This document shows positions 17,899 through 25,618 of a stretch of 34,070 bases of DNA, in pieces. Origin of the DNA: Gammaproteobacteria bacterium (GTDB taxonomy: Bacteria > Pseudomonadota > Gammaproteobacteria > SZUA-229). The position numbers and the translations under genes were made by a program. The notes beneath the pieces are model-generated. The model was not told the DNA's origin, did no database searches, and worked only from the letters and a program-made list of their open reading frames with translations. Every line of letters starts with the position of its first letter. Position 1 is the stretch's first letter. The stretch spans positions 1-34,070 of the forward strand of contig JABDQW010000087.1 in the NCBI GenBank assembly GCA_013042055.1. Reading direction: 5' to 3'.

Positions 17899-19211
17899 GC
17901 CGTAAGTTTTTCCTTATCGACAACATAAAGGTGTTGCCCGAGCATTTCAGGTGTTACCAGCACGATCCCGCTTTCCGTCACGTGGAAGCGCTTGCTGTCT
18001 TCATCAAGGTCTTCACCGATGACCATGCCAGCCGGTATCACACATGCCTTGTCGATCACCGCACGCGTAATCCGGCAATTTTCGCCGATGTTGACCTTCG
18101 GCAGAATGACACTGTCCTTGACGATGGAGCCGCGTTCGATCTCGGTTGCAAAGAAAATTATCGAGCGTTTCACCCGCGCGCCGGAGAGGATACAGCCGCC
18201 TGAAACCAATGAATCGATCGCCTGTCCTCGCGCCTCATCATCATCAAAAATAAATTTGGCGGGCGGATGCTGCGTCTGATACGTCCATATCGGCCACCCA
18301 CGTGAATACAGATTCAGCTCGGGCTCTATTTCGCACAATTCCATATTGGCTTTCCAGTAGGAATCAATCGTTCCGACGTCACGCCAGTAGGCAGGTTCAC
18401 CCTTACTGTCCAAAAACGGATAGGCGTTGGCGACACATTTGCTGATACTTGCGGGCACGATATCCTTGCCAAAGTCGTGGGCTGACTGAACGTTTTCGGC
18501 ATCTTCAATCAGGCTGGCGTATAAGTAGGCCGTGCTGAATATGTATATGCCCATCGATGCCATGGCGGTGTCCGGCTTTCCTGGTATGGTTTCCGGTTCG
18601 TCGGGTTTTTCGGTGAACTTGGTAATGTGGTAGTCTTCATCAACGGACATCACCCCGTAACCCCTGGCTTCTTCTTTTGGTACCTCGATGCAGCCCACCG
18701 TCAGATCCGCACCCGACGTCACGTGCTCAAATAACATCTTGGAATAATCCATTGTGTAGATGTGGTCGCCACCAAGCACAATGACGTTATCGGGGGCGTG
18801 ACGGCGGATGATATCGATGTTCTGGTAAATCGCGTCCGCAGTACCGCGATACCAGTCCATCGCAACACGTTGTTGTGCGGGTATGACTTCGACGAACTCA
18901 CCGATTTCGGCGCGCATAAAGCCCCAAGCACGTTGCAGATGACGAATCAACGAATGCGATTTGTACTGTGTCAGCACACCGATTCGGCGCAGCCCTGAAT
19001 TGACGCAGTTCGACAACGCAAAATCAATGATGCGGTACTTGCCGCCAAACGGTACAGCCGGTTTTGCCCGCCACTTGGTCAAGCCTTTGAGTCTGGAACC
19101 AGCGCCACCGGCCAATATCAGCACCAGTGTTTTTCGTGTCAGCTCGGAGCCGACATTGGAATCGACGTAATATCGATAATTTTTAACCTGTTTTTGATGA
19201 CTAATGCTCAT
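17895..19211 (-). CDS. glgC: Glucose-1-phosphate adenylyltransferase
   Basis: It makes ADP-glucose from glucose 1-phosphate and ATP, the committed step of bacterial glycogen synthesis and usually the allosteric control point. The 438-residue size is standard. The nucleotidyltransferase signature runs from LAGGAGSRLKGLT (33-45) through RAKPAVPFGGKYR (48-60), and FTEKPD (about 194-199) is the glucose-1-phosphate-binding lysine region. The C-terminal part has the hexapeptide-like left-handed beta-helix character expected for this enzyme. It overlaps glk upstream (ATGA) and GH57 downstream (ATGA). Its product may also serve as donor for the sucrose-phosphate synthase of the same operon, because no UDP-glucose pyrophosphorylase is present here; that is inference. 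Confidence 0.96.
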   Translation of the reverse strand: MSISHQKQVKNYRYYVDSNVGSELTRKTLVLILAGGAGSRLKGLTKWRAKPAVPFGGKYRIIDFALSNCVNSGLRRIGVLTQYKSHSLIRHLQRAWGFMRAEIGEFVEVIPAQQRVAMDWYRGTADAIYQNIDIIRRHAPDNVIVLGGDHIYTMDYSKMLFEHVTSGADLTVGCIEVPKEEARGYGVMSVDEDYHITKFTEKPDEPETIPGKPDTAMASMGIYIFSTAYLYASLIEDAENVQSAHDFGKDIVPASISKCVANAYPFLDSKGEPAYWRDVGTIDSYWKANMELCEIEPELNLYSRGWPIWTYQTQHPPAKFIFDDDEARGQAIDSLVSGGCILSGARVKRSIIFFATEIERGSIVKDSVILPKVNIGENCRITRAVIDKACVIPAGMVIGEDLDEDSKRFHVTESGIVLVTPEMLGQHLYVVDKEKLTA

Positions 19212-20167
19212 TGCTGTCTACCTGCACATCTGGCTGCTTCCGAGATCGCGCCGATAACACCGACACGTTCATTGGTAACAAGATAAACGCTCGTCTTTTC
19301 AGCCAGGGCTTGCATCCTCCCCTTGTATAAAAAAGCAGAAATAAAGTCGTCAGACTTCATCCAAGAAACGGTTTTCGCCCCGATACCACCGGTGATATAA
19401 ATCCCACCTTCCGGTTTGAATAATAACGCCAAGTTACCGACGAAGGCACCATAGATTTTGACAAATAATGTCATTGCCTGTTTCGCCGCTTTATCATTGC
19501 CTTCAGCCTGCTCAGACACCCAGGCAGCCTCGATATCGCTATCTTTACAACCGGAACAGAACTCATACAACGAAACCAGACCGTCACCGGAGAGCACACG
19601 CTCGTATGAAACATGACCATAGCGATCGATCAGAAACGTCAGCAAGTCCATTTGGGTCTTGTCGACGGGCGCGAAATCCAGATGTCCGCCTTCTGTCGAC
19701 CAGGCTTTTGGCATGCCGCCGTCGTAGCTTATCCACGATACCCCTAATCCAGTGCCTGCACCAACCGCGACCCGCAGCGCATCCGCTATCTGGTTCCCCT
19801 GATTGAGGCAAATCAGGTCGTCTGGCTTCAGCTGCGCAATGCCCAGCGCTGAGGCCTGAAAATCGTTCATAAAATGAATCTGTTCGACACCGAAGCGATC
19901 CTGTAAATCCTGCTTGCTGATATACCAAGGCAGATTGGTCAAACGCGCATCGGAGCCATTCACGACACCTGGCAAGGCCAGCGATAATGCTACTAGCCGC
20001 CGGTCTTTAGCGCCACTGTCAGCAATGAATGTGCTCAACAGTGGCTCGAAGCCATCAAAATCTTGACTGTTATACCTGGCTTCATAGAGAACCTGATCCG
20101 GCTTTTCCGCATCGGTGATTACGATTCGGGTTTTAGTACCACCCACATCTGCCGCGATAATGTTCAT
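19208..20167 (-). CDS. glk: Glucokinase (Glk family)
   Basis: It phosphorylates glucose to glucose 6-phosphate with ATP. The 319-residue protein closely fits the E. coli Glk type (321 residues). It has the N-terminal phosphate motif DVGGTKTRI (7-15), HFMNDFQASALG with the expected catalytic base D102, and VGAGTGLG in the middle. It starts 58 bp after pgi and its stop overlaps the glgC start as ATGA. In this setting its most obvious role is recovering free glucose released by MalQ, the GH57 enzyme or amylosucrase side hydrolysis. No transporter for outside sugars is encoded nearby, which argues for internal recycling over uptake. Confidence 0.93.
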   Translation of the reverse strand: MNIIAADVGGTKTRIVITDAEKPDQVLYEARYNSQDFDGFEPLLSTFIADSGAKDRRLVALSLALPGVVNGSDARLTNLPWYISKQDLQDRFGVEQIHFMNDFQASALGIAQLKPDDLICLNQGNQIADALRVAVGAGTGLGVSWISYDGGMPKAWSTEGGHLDFAPVDKTQMDLLTFLIDRYGHVSYERVLSGDGLVSLYEFCSGCKDSDIEAAWVSEQAEGNDKAAKQAMTLFVKIYGAFVGNLALLFKPEGGIYITGGIGAKTVSWMKSDDFISAFLYKGRMQALAEKTSVYLVTNERVGVIGAISEAARCAGRQQ

Positions 20168-20225
20168 CTAGCAATCGATTCCGCTATCGAATAATGAAGC
20201 CGCATCATGATCGTGGTACCCGTGT

Positions 20226-21920
20226 TCAGCCATCACGCTTCTCAGCGCGCTGCTGCCGCCTTTTCAAGTAATAGCTGATCAGGTTGTGGGTGGAAGAATC
20301 GTGCGGCGCCGAGGTATCGGCGGATTCGATCTCGTCAAGAATCTGTTTCGCCAGTTGTTTGCCCAGTTCCACACCCCACTGGTCATAGGAGTTCAGGTTC
20401 CAGACGATACCCTGGACGAATATCTTGTGTTCATAGAGAGCAACGAGTAAGCCGAGGCTGTAAGGTGTCAGTTTGTTGAGCAGGATCGTATTACTCGGGT
20501 GATTACCCTCGAATACCATATGTGGCAAACGATCGCGAACATCATCGACGTTGAGCCCCGATGCCTCGATGGCGGCACAAGTCTCCTCCAGTGTGCGCCC
20601 ACGCATCAGTGCCTCTGTCTGAGCGAAGAAATTCGACATCATAATATCGTGCTGCAGCTTCAGTTTTGAGTGAGTTTGAATCGAAGCGATAAAATCTGCC
20701 GGAATCATTTTTGTGCCCTGATGTATCAGCTGGTAGAACGCGTGCTGGCCGTTGATTCCGGTGGCGCCCCAGACGATTGGGCCCGTGTTGTAATTGACGT
20801 GATGACCATCGCGATCGACGGATTTGCCGTTGCTTTCCATATCCGCCTGCTCCAGGTACATCGGCAGGCTGCGCAGATAATGGTCATAAGGCAGGATCGC
20901 GTGCGTCTCGGCACCGAAGAAGTTGTTGTGCCAAACACCCAGCATCGCCAGGATCACCGGCATATTCTGACCCAATGGCGCCGTTGCAAAGTGATTGTCC
21001 ATCGCGTGGGCACCGTCCAGCAATGCGGTGAAATTCTCTTCACCAACGAGGATCATGATGGAGAGTCCAATCGCTGACCACAGGGAGTAGCGGCCGCCGA
21101 CCCAATCCCAGAATTCGAACATGTTTTCCGGATCGATGCCGAATTCGATCACGGCCTCGCGATTGGTCGAAACCGCGACGAAGTGCTTCGCGATATGGGC
21201 CTCATCACCCGCGCTGGCGAGAAACCAGCTTCTAGCCGTGTTGGCGTTGGTGATGGTTTCCTGGGTGGTGAATGTCTTCGACGAAACCACGAATAAGGTG
21301 GTTTCCGGATTCAGCTCTTCGAGAATCTCTTCGGTATGCGCCCCGTCGATATTGGAAATGAAGTGGGCCTTAGTCGCGCTGTGACGATAAGGTTTGAGGG
21401 CCTCATAGACCATTTTCGGTCCCAGGTCCGAGCCTCCGATGCCGACATTGACCACATCAGTGATGCGTTCGCCGGTGTAGCCAGTCCAGTCACCGCTGCG
21501 AACACGGCCGGCGAACTCGCTCATATGGGCGATAACGCTACGAACCGCAGGCATCACATCCTCGCCATCGATGTTTATTGGATTGTCCGAGCGGTTGCGC
21601 AGCGCTACGTGCAATACTGCACGGTGCTCGGTATCGTTGATCTTCTCACCGTGGAACATACGGTCACGCCAGGATTCCACATTCGACGCCCTGGCCAGCT
21701 CGAGCAACAGCGTCATTGTCTCGGACGAGATCAAATTCTTGGAATAATCCAGGAGAACATCCTCAAATTGGAGCGAGAACCGTTGGAAACGCTCCTTGTC
21801 CTGCGCGAACAAGTCACGCATTTTCAGATGCCGCGCCTGTTCAAAGTGCTCTTGGAGTTTGCTGAACGCGGCTTCCCTGGTACCTATGGAAGAATTCTGA
21901 GTGTTTGAGACAGTGGTCAT
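20226..21920 (-). CDS. pgi: Glucose-6-phosphate isomerase
   Basis: It interconverts fructose 6-phosphate and glucose 6-phosphate. The 564-residue length is typical. Motifs seen include [14 protein letters not shown] (171-184 region), [10 protein letters not shown], the first family signature around [20 protein letters not shown], and the C-terminal signature [19 protein letters not shown]. It is the first gene of the minus-strand operon, with about 800 bp of non-coding DNA upstream shared with the divergent second glgP. It supplies glucose 6-phosphate from gluconeogenic fructose 6-phosphate for glycogen, and also takes fructose 6-phosphate from fructokinase back toward zwf. The chosen ATG at 21920 has only a weak upstream Shine-Dalgarno. 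Confidence 0.95.
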   Translation of the reverse strand: MTTVSNTQNSSIGTREAAFSKLQEHFEQARHLKMRDLFAQDKERFQRFSLQFEDVLLDYSKNLISSETMTLLLELARASNVESWRDRMFHGEKINDTEHRAVLHVALRNRSDNPINIDGEDVMPAVRSVIAHMSEFAGRVRSGDWTGYTGERITDVVNVGIGGSDLGPKMVYEALKPYRHSATKAHFISNIDGAHTEEILEELNPETTLFVVSSKTFTTQETITNANTARSWFLASAGDEAHIAKHFVAVSTNREAVIEFGIDPENMFEFWDWVGGRYSLWSAIGLSIMILVGEENFTALLDGAHAMDNHFATAPLGQNMPVILAMLGVWHNNFFGAETHAILPYDHYLRSLPMYLEQADMESNGKSVDRDGHHVNYNTGPIVWGATGINGQHAFYQLIHQGTKMIPADFIASIQTHSKLKLQHDIMMSNFFAQTEALMRGRTLEETCAAIEASGLNVDDVRDRLPHMVFEGNHPSNTILLNKLTPYSLGLLVALYEHKIFVQGIVWNLNSYDQWGVELGKQLAKQILDEIESADTSAPHDSSTHNLISYYLKRRQQRAEKRDG

Positions 21921-22499
21921 TATTTTCTACGAACTAAACATCAAACGACATTAAGAGCGGATTTCGATTGTGATTTAATTATCAAAGTTGTTGTTATTTG
22001 TAGTTGCGAGACTCAGCAGTCACTATTATCCGCTGGTTGATACCCATCAACTTTTCGAATCAAATACGACTGTCCATTATTCATCGACTTAAATCGTATT
22101 GGCCTCGCAATTCGAAACCAGATACTCGCAGTACTCGAAGCCTGCCCGCGATGGCGCGTCCGTTGTTTGCCGTGTTTTGCCGAACTCACCATCGTCTACT
22201 CGTTCTGCAAAAACAACGTGAAACGAGTCTAGACTCATTCCAAGGGTTGATATCCTACCCGGGCTCTGCGAAGTATAGCCGATGATAAGATTTCAGCCCA
22301 ATGCGCGCCTTTAGATCACTCACCTGCCCGATTGCTTCGAACGCTTAACGTGAATAATTCATCTGGCGGGCATGTTAAACAGTTTTGCCTACCATCTCAA
22401 TAAGTGCCCGCCGAATCTTGCCATTTCGAGCAACAAAATCACTAGCCTACGCCTGGTTTACCGGGCTGCCATTATACAAGACGCTGCGATCATGAATAC
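21921..22499. other. Intergenic spacer, no gene recognised
   Basis: This divergent region between pgi (minus) and the second glgP (plus) should hold the operon promoter. Reading frames here have no recognisable protein character. The first 80 bp upstream of pgi are AT-rich, including TTGATAATTAAATCAC on the minus strand, which could contain promoter elements, but no clean -35/-10 pair was found. A short inverted repeat GGCGGGCA (22365-22372) / TGCCCGCC (22405-22412) with a 32-bp loop is present and has no obvious role. Confidence 0.5.
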
Positions 22500-22583
22500 T
22501 AGCCCGCATTTCTTACCAGGTGGTGAGACAGGCGGGCTCCGTCCTGCGCCTGCTCCCGTGATCCTGGTGACAAATCACAGCTA
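22500..22583 (-). mobile_element. Short MITE derivative upstream of second glgP
   Basis: An 84-bp derivative of the dispersed repeat, bounded by TA on both sides. It starts TAGCCCGCATTTCTTACCAG, contains CCTGCGCCTGCTCCCGTGAT in the orientation seen at 30228-30461, and ends in a decayed terminal repeat CCTGGTGACAAATCACAGCTA trimmed here to the part ending at 22583. The decay suggests an old, immobile copy. It lies 134 bp before the chosen start of the second glycogen phosphorylase. Confidence 0.7.
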
Positions 22584-22599
22584 GGAGTCTGTTAACACT

Positions 22600-22746
22600 A
22601 TGCGGATACCCATCGACGAACTCAAGTACTACGAAAACAGTGGTTCCGTCCGACAAACTGTTACACTGCTGGGGTATGGACAGAGCTTTGCTAAATTCCA
22701 CAAACGAGGGCGTCAGCATGAGTGCAGCCACAAAGCAGGGGTTTGA
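22600..22746 (+). pseudogene. Possible helix-turn-helix transposase remnant
   Basis: A 48-codon frame beginning MRIPIDELKYYENSGSV and ending HKAGV. The stretch YYENSGSVRQTVTLLGYG followed by a basic FHKRGR resembles the N-terminal helix-turn-helix of IS3/IS481-type transposases. It is very short and its end overlaps the start of the second glgP in another frame. It could equally be chance or an upstream leader, so the assignment is weak. Confidence 0.2.
22706..22710 (+). promoter_or_regulatory. Ribosome binding site of second glgP
   Basis: GAGGG with 7 nt to the ATG at 22718. It favours this start over the upstream in-frame ATG at 22676 or GTG at 22640, which lack such a site. Confidence 0.65.
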
Positions 22747-25231
22747 CACTGGAGTCAGACACGAGCCTATCCGTACCAGCCTGAGCATCGAGGCGATGAA
22801 ACGCGCCTACTTCGACAACCTGTTCTACGTACAGGCCCGCTCGCCGGATACGGCAACTGATCACGACCGCTATATGGCAGCCGCTTTCACAGTACGCGAC
22901 CGTATGCTCGAACGCTGGATCAAGACCGCCCAGACCTGTAAGAACGCCTGCGCCCGCACGGTCTGCTACTTTTCAGCCGAATACCTGCTCGGCCCCCATT
23001 TACAGAACAATATCATCAACCTCGGAATCGCCGACAAAGTGGCCTCATTGGTCGATGAGTTGGGTCTCGATGCGGAAAATATCATTGCACAAGAAGAGGA
23101 ACCCGGCCTCGGTAACGGCGGACTGGGCCGCCTGGCAGCCTGCTACCTCGACTCACTGGCGACGCTGCAAATTCCCGCCATCGGCTACGGCATCCGTTAC
23201 GAATTCGGCATATTCGACCAACGCATCGAACAGGGCTGGCAAGTCGAGGTCAGCGACCTGTGGCTGCGCAACGGCAACCCCTGGGAAATCGCCCGCCCTA
23301 AACTGCGATTCCCGGTCGGTTTCGGTGGGCATACCGAGGCTTACGCAGACGATCAGGGTAAAACGCGCGTCCGCTGGATTCCCGATTTGGTGGTCAATGG
23401 TGTTGCTCACGACACGCCGATCTTGGGATATCAGGTCGCCAACACCAATCTTTTGCGACTGTGGCGTTCGGAAGCCAGCTCCTCGTTCGACTTCCAGGCG
23501 TTCAACAGCGGCGACTACTACGGTGCGGTCAATGCCAAAGTCATCGCGGAAAATATCAGCAAGGTGCTCTACCCCAATGACGAACCGGACGCAGGTAAAG
23601 CATTGCGTTTGCGCCAGCAGTATTTCTTCGTCGCCTGTTCATTGCAGGACATGATACGACTGCATCTGGAGCACGCCCCCAGTCTCGACAACTTCCACGA
23701 AAAATTCGTCGCACAGCTCAACGACACCCATCCCGCGATCGCCGTGGTTGAACTGATGCGGCTGCTGCTCGACGAATACCATTACGCCTGGGACCGCGCC
23801 TGGGAAATCACCCGTCAGACCTTTGCTTATACCAACCACACCCTGCTGCCGGAGGCACTGGAGACGTGGTCGGTTGATTTGTTCAGGCAATTGCTGCCGC
23901 GCCATCTCGAAATCATTTTCGAGATCAATCGACGTTTCCTGGACCAAATGCGAATTCGTTATCCATTCGACCATGAACGTATTGCCGGCCTTTCGCTGAT
24001 CGCGGAGGGCGCCGAGCAACGCGTACGCATGGCCCATCTGGCGACCGTCGGCAGTTTCGCCGTCAACGGCGTCGCCGCACTACACACCGATCTGCTCAAG
24101 AACACCGTGATGAAAGACTTCTACGAGCTCTGGCCGGAGAAGTTTCACAACGTTACCAACGGTGTCACCCCACGGCGTTTCGTATTATTGAGCAATCCAG
24201 CGCTGGGGGAACTGCTGAACAGAGTCGCAGGCCCAAGCTGGGCCAGGGACATGGCCAGCCTGAGGTCACTGGAGACCTACGCGGAGGACGCCGGCTTTCA
24301 CGAGGAATGGCAGTCGATGAAGATCACGGCCAAGCGACGCCTCGCCAAGCTGATCTCGCAACGCACCAATATTCAGGTCGACCCGCGATCGCTATTCGAC
24401 ATTCAGGTCAAACGTATCCATGAGTACAAACGCCAGCACCTCAATGCGCTGCACATAATCACGCTGTACGAACACATCAAGAATAACGCCCAACTGGATA
24501 TCACGCCACGCACCTTTATTTTTGGCGGCAAGGCTGCGCCAGACTATGCGATGGCTAAGCTAATGATCAAACTGATCACGTCGATAGGTGATGTGATCAA
24601 CCATGATCCTCAGGTCAGGGATGTACTCCGCGTCGTATTTTACCCGGATTTCAACGTCAAACACGCCCAGCCGGTCTATCCGGCAGCCGACCTGTCGGAA
24701 CAGATATCCATGGCCGGCAAGGAAGCCTCCGGCACCGGTAATATGAAGTTCTCGATGAACGGGGCATTGACAATAGGCACGCTGGACGGCGCCAACGTCG
24801 AGATCCGCGACGAAGTCGGCCCGGAAAACTTCTTTCTGTTCGGCCTGACGGTCGAAGAGGTCGGCCAGACGCTGAACGCCGGCTACCATCCATGGGAGAT
24901 CTGCAACAGTAATGATCAGCTCAGGGGCGCGATCGAGCTGATCGACTCGGGTCTGTTTTCACACGGTGATACCGATCTGTTCCGGCCGTTGACCGAGAAC
25001 CTGATTCATCATGATCCGTACCTGGTACTGGCAGATTATGCGTCGTACGTCGATTGTCAGGCCGACGTCGATACCGCCTTCAAGGATCGGCCACGCTGGA
25101 ACAGGATGTCGATTCTGAACGTTGCACGCATGGGTAAATTTTCCTCGGACCGCTCGATACAGGACTATTGCGACACAATCTGGAAAATTAGACCGACACC
25201 CGTGCGCATTTCCTCCGGTGATGACACATAA
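22718..25231 (+). CDS. glgP: Glycogen/alpha-glucan phosphorylase, second copy
   Basis: An 837-residue phosphorylase that releases glucose 1-phosphate from alpha-glucan. It has EEPGLGNGGLGRLAACYLDS at the active-site loop and the pyridoxal-phosphate motif KEASGTGNMK with Lys677. The start at 22718 is chosen for its Shine-Dalgarno and because the next residues, SIEAMKRAYFDNLFY, give the usual phosphorylase N-terminus; a start at 22676 or 22640 would add 14 or 26 residues. It is transcribed away from the glycogen operon. It differs widely from the operon copy in sequence and looks richer in G and C at third positions, so the two phosphorylases probably have separate origins and control. A weak hairpin (CATTCGA/TCGAATG, 25240-25261) follows the stop, without a T-run. 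Confidence 0.94.
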   Translation: MSAATKQGFDTGVRHEPIRTSLSIEAMKRAYFDNLFYVQARSPDTATDHDRYMAAAFTVRDRMLERWIKTAQTCKNACARTVCYFSAEYLLGPHLQNNIINLGIADKVASLVDELGLDAENIIAQEEEPGLGNGGLGRLAACYLDSLATLQIPAIGYGIRYEFGIFDQRIEQGWQVEVSDLWLRNGNPWEIARPKLRFPVGFGGHTEAYADDQGKTRVRWIPDLVVNGVAHDTPILGYQVANTNLLRLWRSEASSSFDFQAFNSGDYYGAVNAKVIAENISKVLYPNDEPDAGKALRLRQQYFFVACSLQDMIRLHLEHAPSLDNFHEKFVAQLNDTHPAIAVVELMRLLLDEYHYAWDRAWEITRQTFAYTNHTLLPEALETWSVDLFRQLLPRHLEIIFEINRRFLDQMRIRYPFDHERIAGLSLIAEGAEQRVRMAHLATVGSFAVNGVAALHTDLLKNTVMKDFYELWPEKFHNVTNGVTPRRFVLLSNPALGELLNRVAGPSWARDMASLRSLETYAEDAGFHEEWQSMKITAKRRLAKLISQRTNIQVDPRSLFDIQVKRIHEYKRQHLNALHIITLYEHIKNNAQLDITPRTFIFGGKAAPDYAMAKLMIKLITSIGDVINHDPQVRDVLRVVFYPDFNVKHAQPVYPAADLSEQISMAGKEASGTGNMKFSMNGALTIGTLDGANVEIRDEVGPENFFLFGLTVEEVGQTLNAGYHPWEICNSNDQLRGAIELIDSGLFSHGDTDLFRPLTENLIHHDPYLVLADYASYVDCQADVDTAFKDRPRWNRMSILNVARMGKFSSDRSIQDYCDTIWKIRPTPVRISSGDDT

Positions 25232-25268
25232 ATCAGGTGCATTCGAGGTCAGGATCGAATGATCTCAC

Positions 25269-25505
25269 TAACCCGCATTTCTCACCAGGATCACGGGAGC
25301 AGGCGCAGGATTCGTGTTCGTAAGCGCAGCTCTGGAGCGAAAACCGTAGCAATTGCTACGGTTTGAGTGAAGAGCAAGCTTACGGACACGAAGACTAGCC
25401 TGAACCGAGATAGGCCTGCTCGAATAACATACTGTATTATCCTAGATTTATTCCAAAGAGCCAATGATTTGTCAGTATTCGACGCCGCCTGGTGAGAAGT
25501 GCGGT
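25269..25505 (+). mobile_element. Near full-length MITE-like element
   Basis: A roughly 235-bp non-coding element that best defines the dispersed family. It begins after TA with ACCCGCATTTCTCACCAGG and ends CCTGGTGAGAAGTGCGGT, an imperfect terminal inverted repeat. Inside are a perfect 24-bp palindrome (25341-25364, core CGTAGCAATTGCTACG) and a 15-bp inverted pair, TTCGTGTTCGTAAGC at 25311-25325 and GCTTACGGACACGAA at 25378-25392 (one mismatch), so the RNA or single strand would fold strongly. It encodes no protein. It fills most of the 387-bp gap between the second glgP and the phosphate-transporter-like gene; about 110 bp with no recognised signal remain before that gene's start. Confidence 0.85.
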
Positions 25506-25608
25506 CTGGAAACCAAGACGGTTGGATAGGCTTGTTCGGCTGCTTGCATAACGCTATATTGGCCCTACTGACCAAACAGCCTCTGCCACCTGTATACCAT
25601 GCCATAAC

Positions 25609-25613
25609 GAGGA
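25609..25613 (+). promoter_or_regulatory. Ribosome binding site of Na/Pi-type transporter
   Basis: GAGGA with 5 nt to the ATG at 25619. A longer in-frame GTG start at 25499 would begin inside the MITE-like element and adds residues with no membrane or family character, so 25619 is preferred. Confidence 0.65.
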
Positions 25614-25618
25614 CAGCG

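Noticed and set aside
21336-21908. Plus-strand frame of 190 codons opposite pgi
   Set aside because: Fully antisense to pgi and without recognisable protein features.
22004-22285. Plus-strand frame of 93 codons in the pgi-glgP spacer
   Set aside because: Arg/Ser-rich composition, no Shine-Dalgarno and no motif; treated as non-coding.
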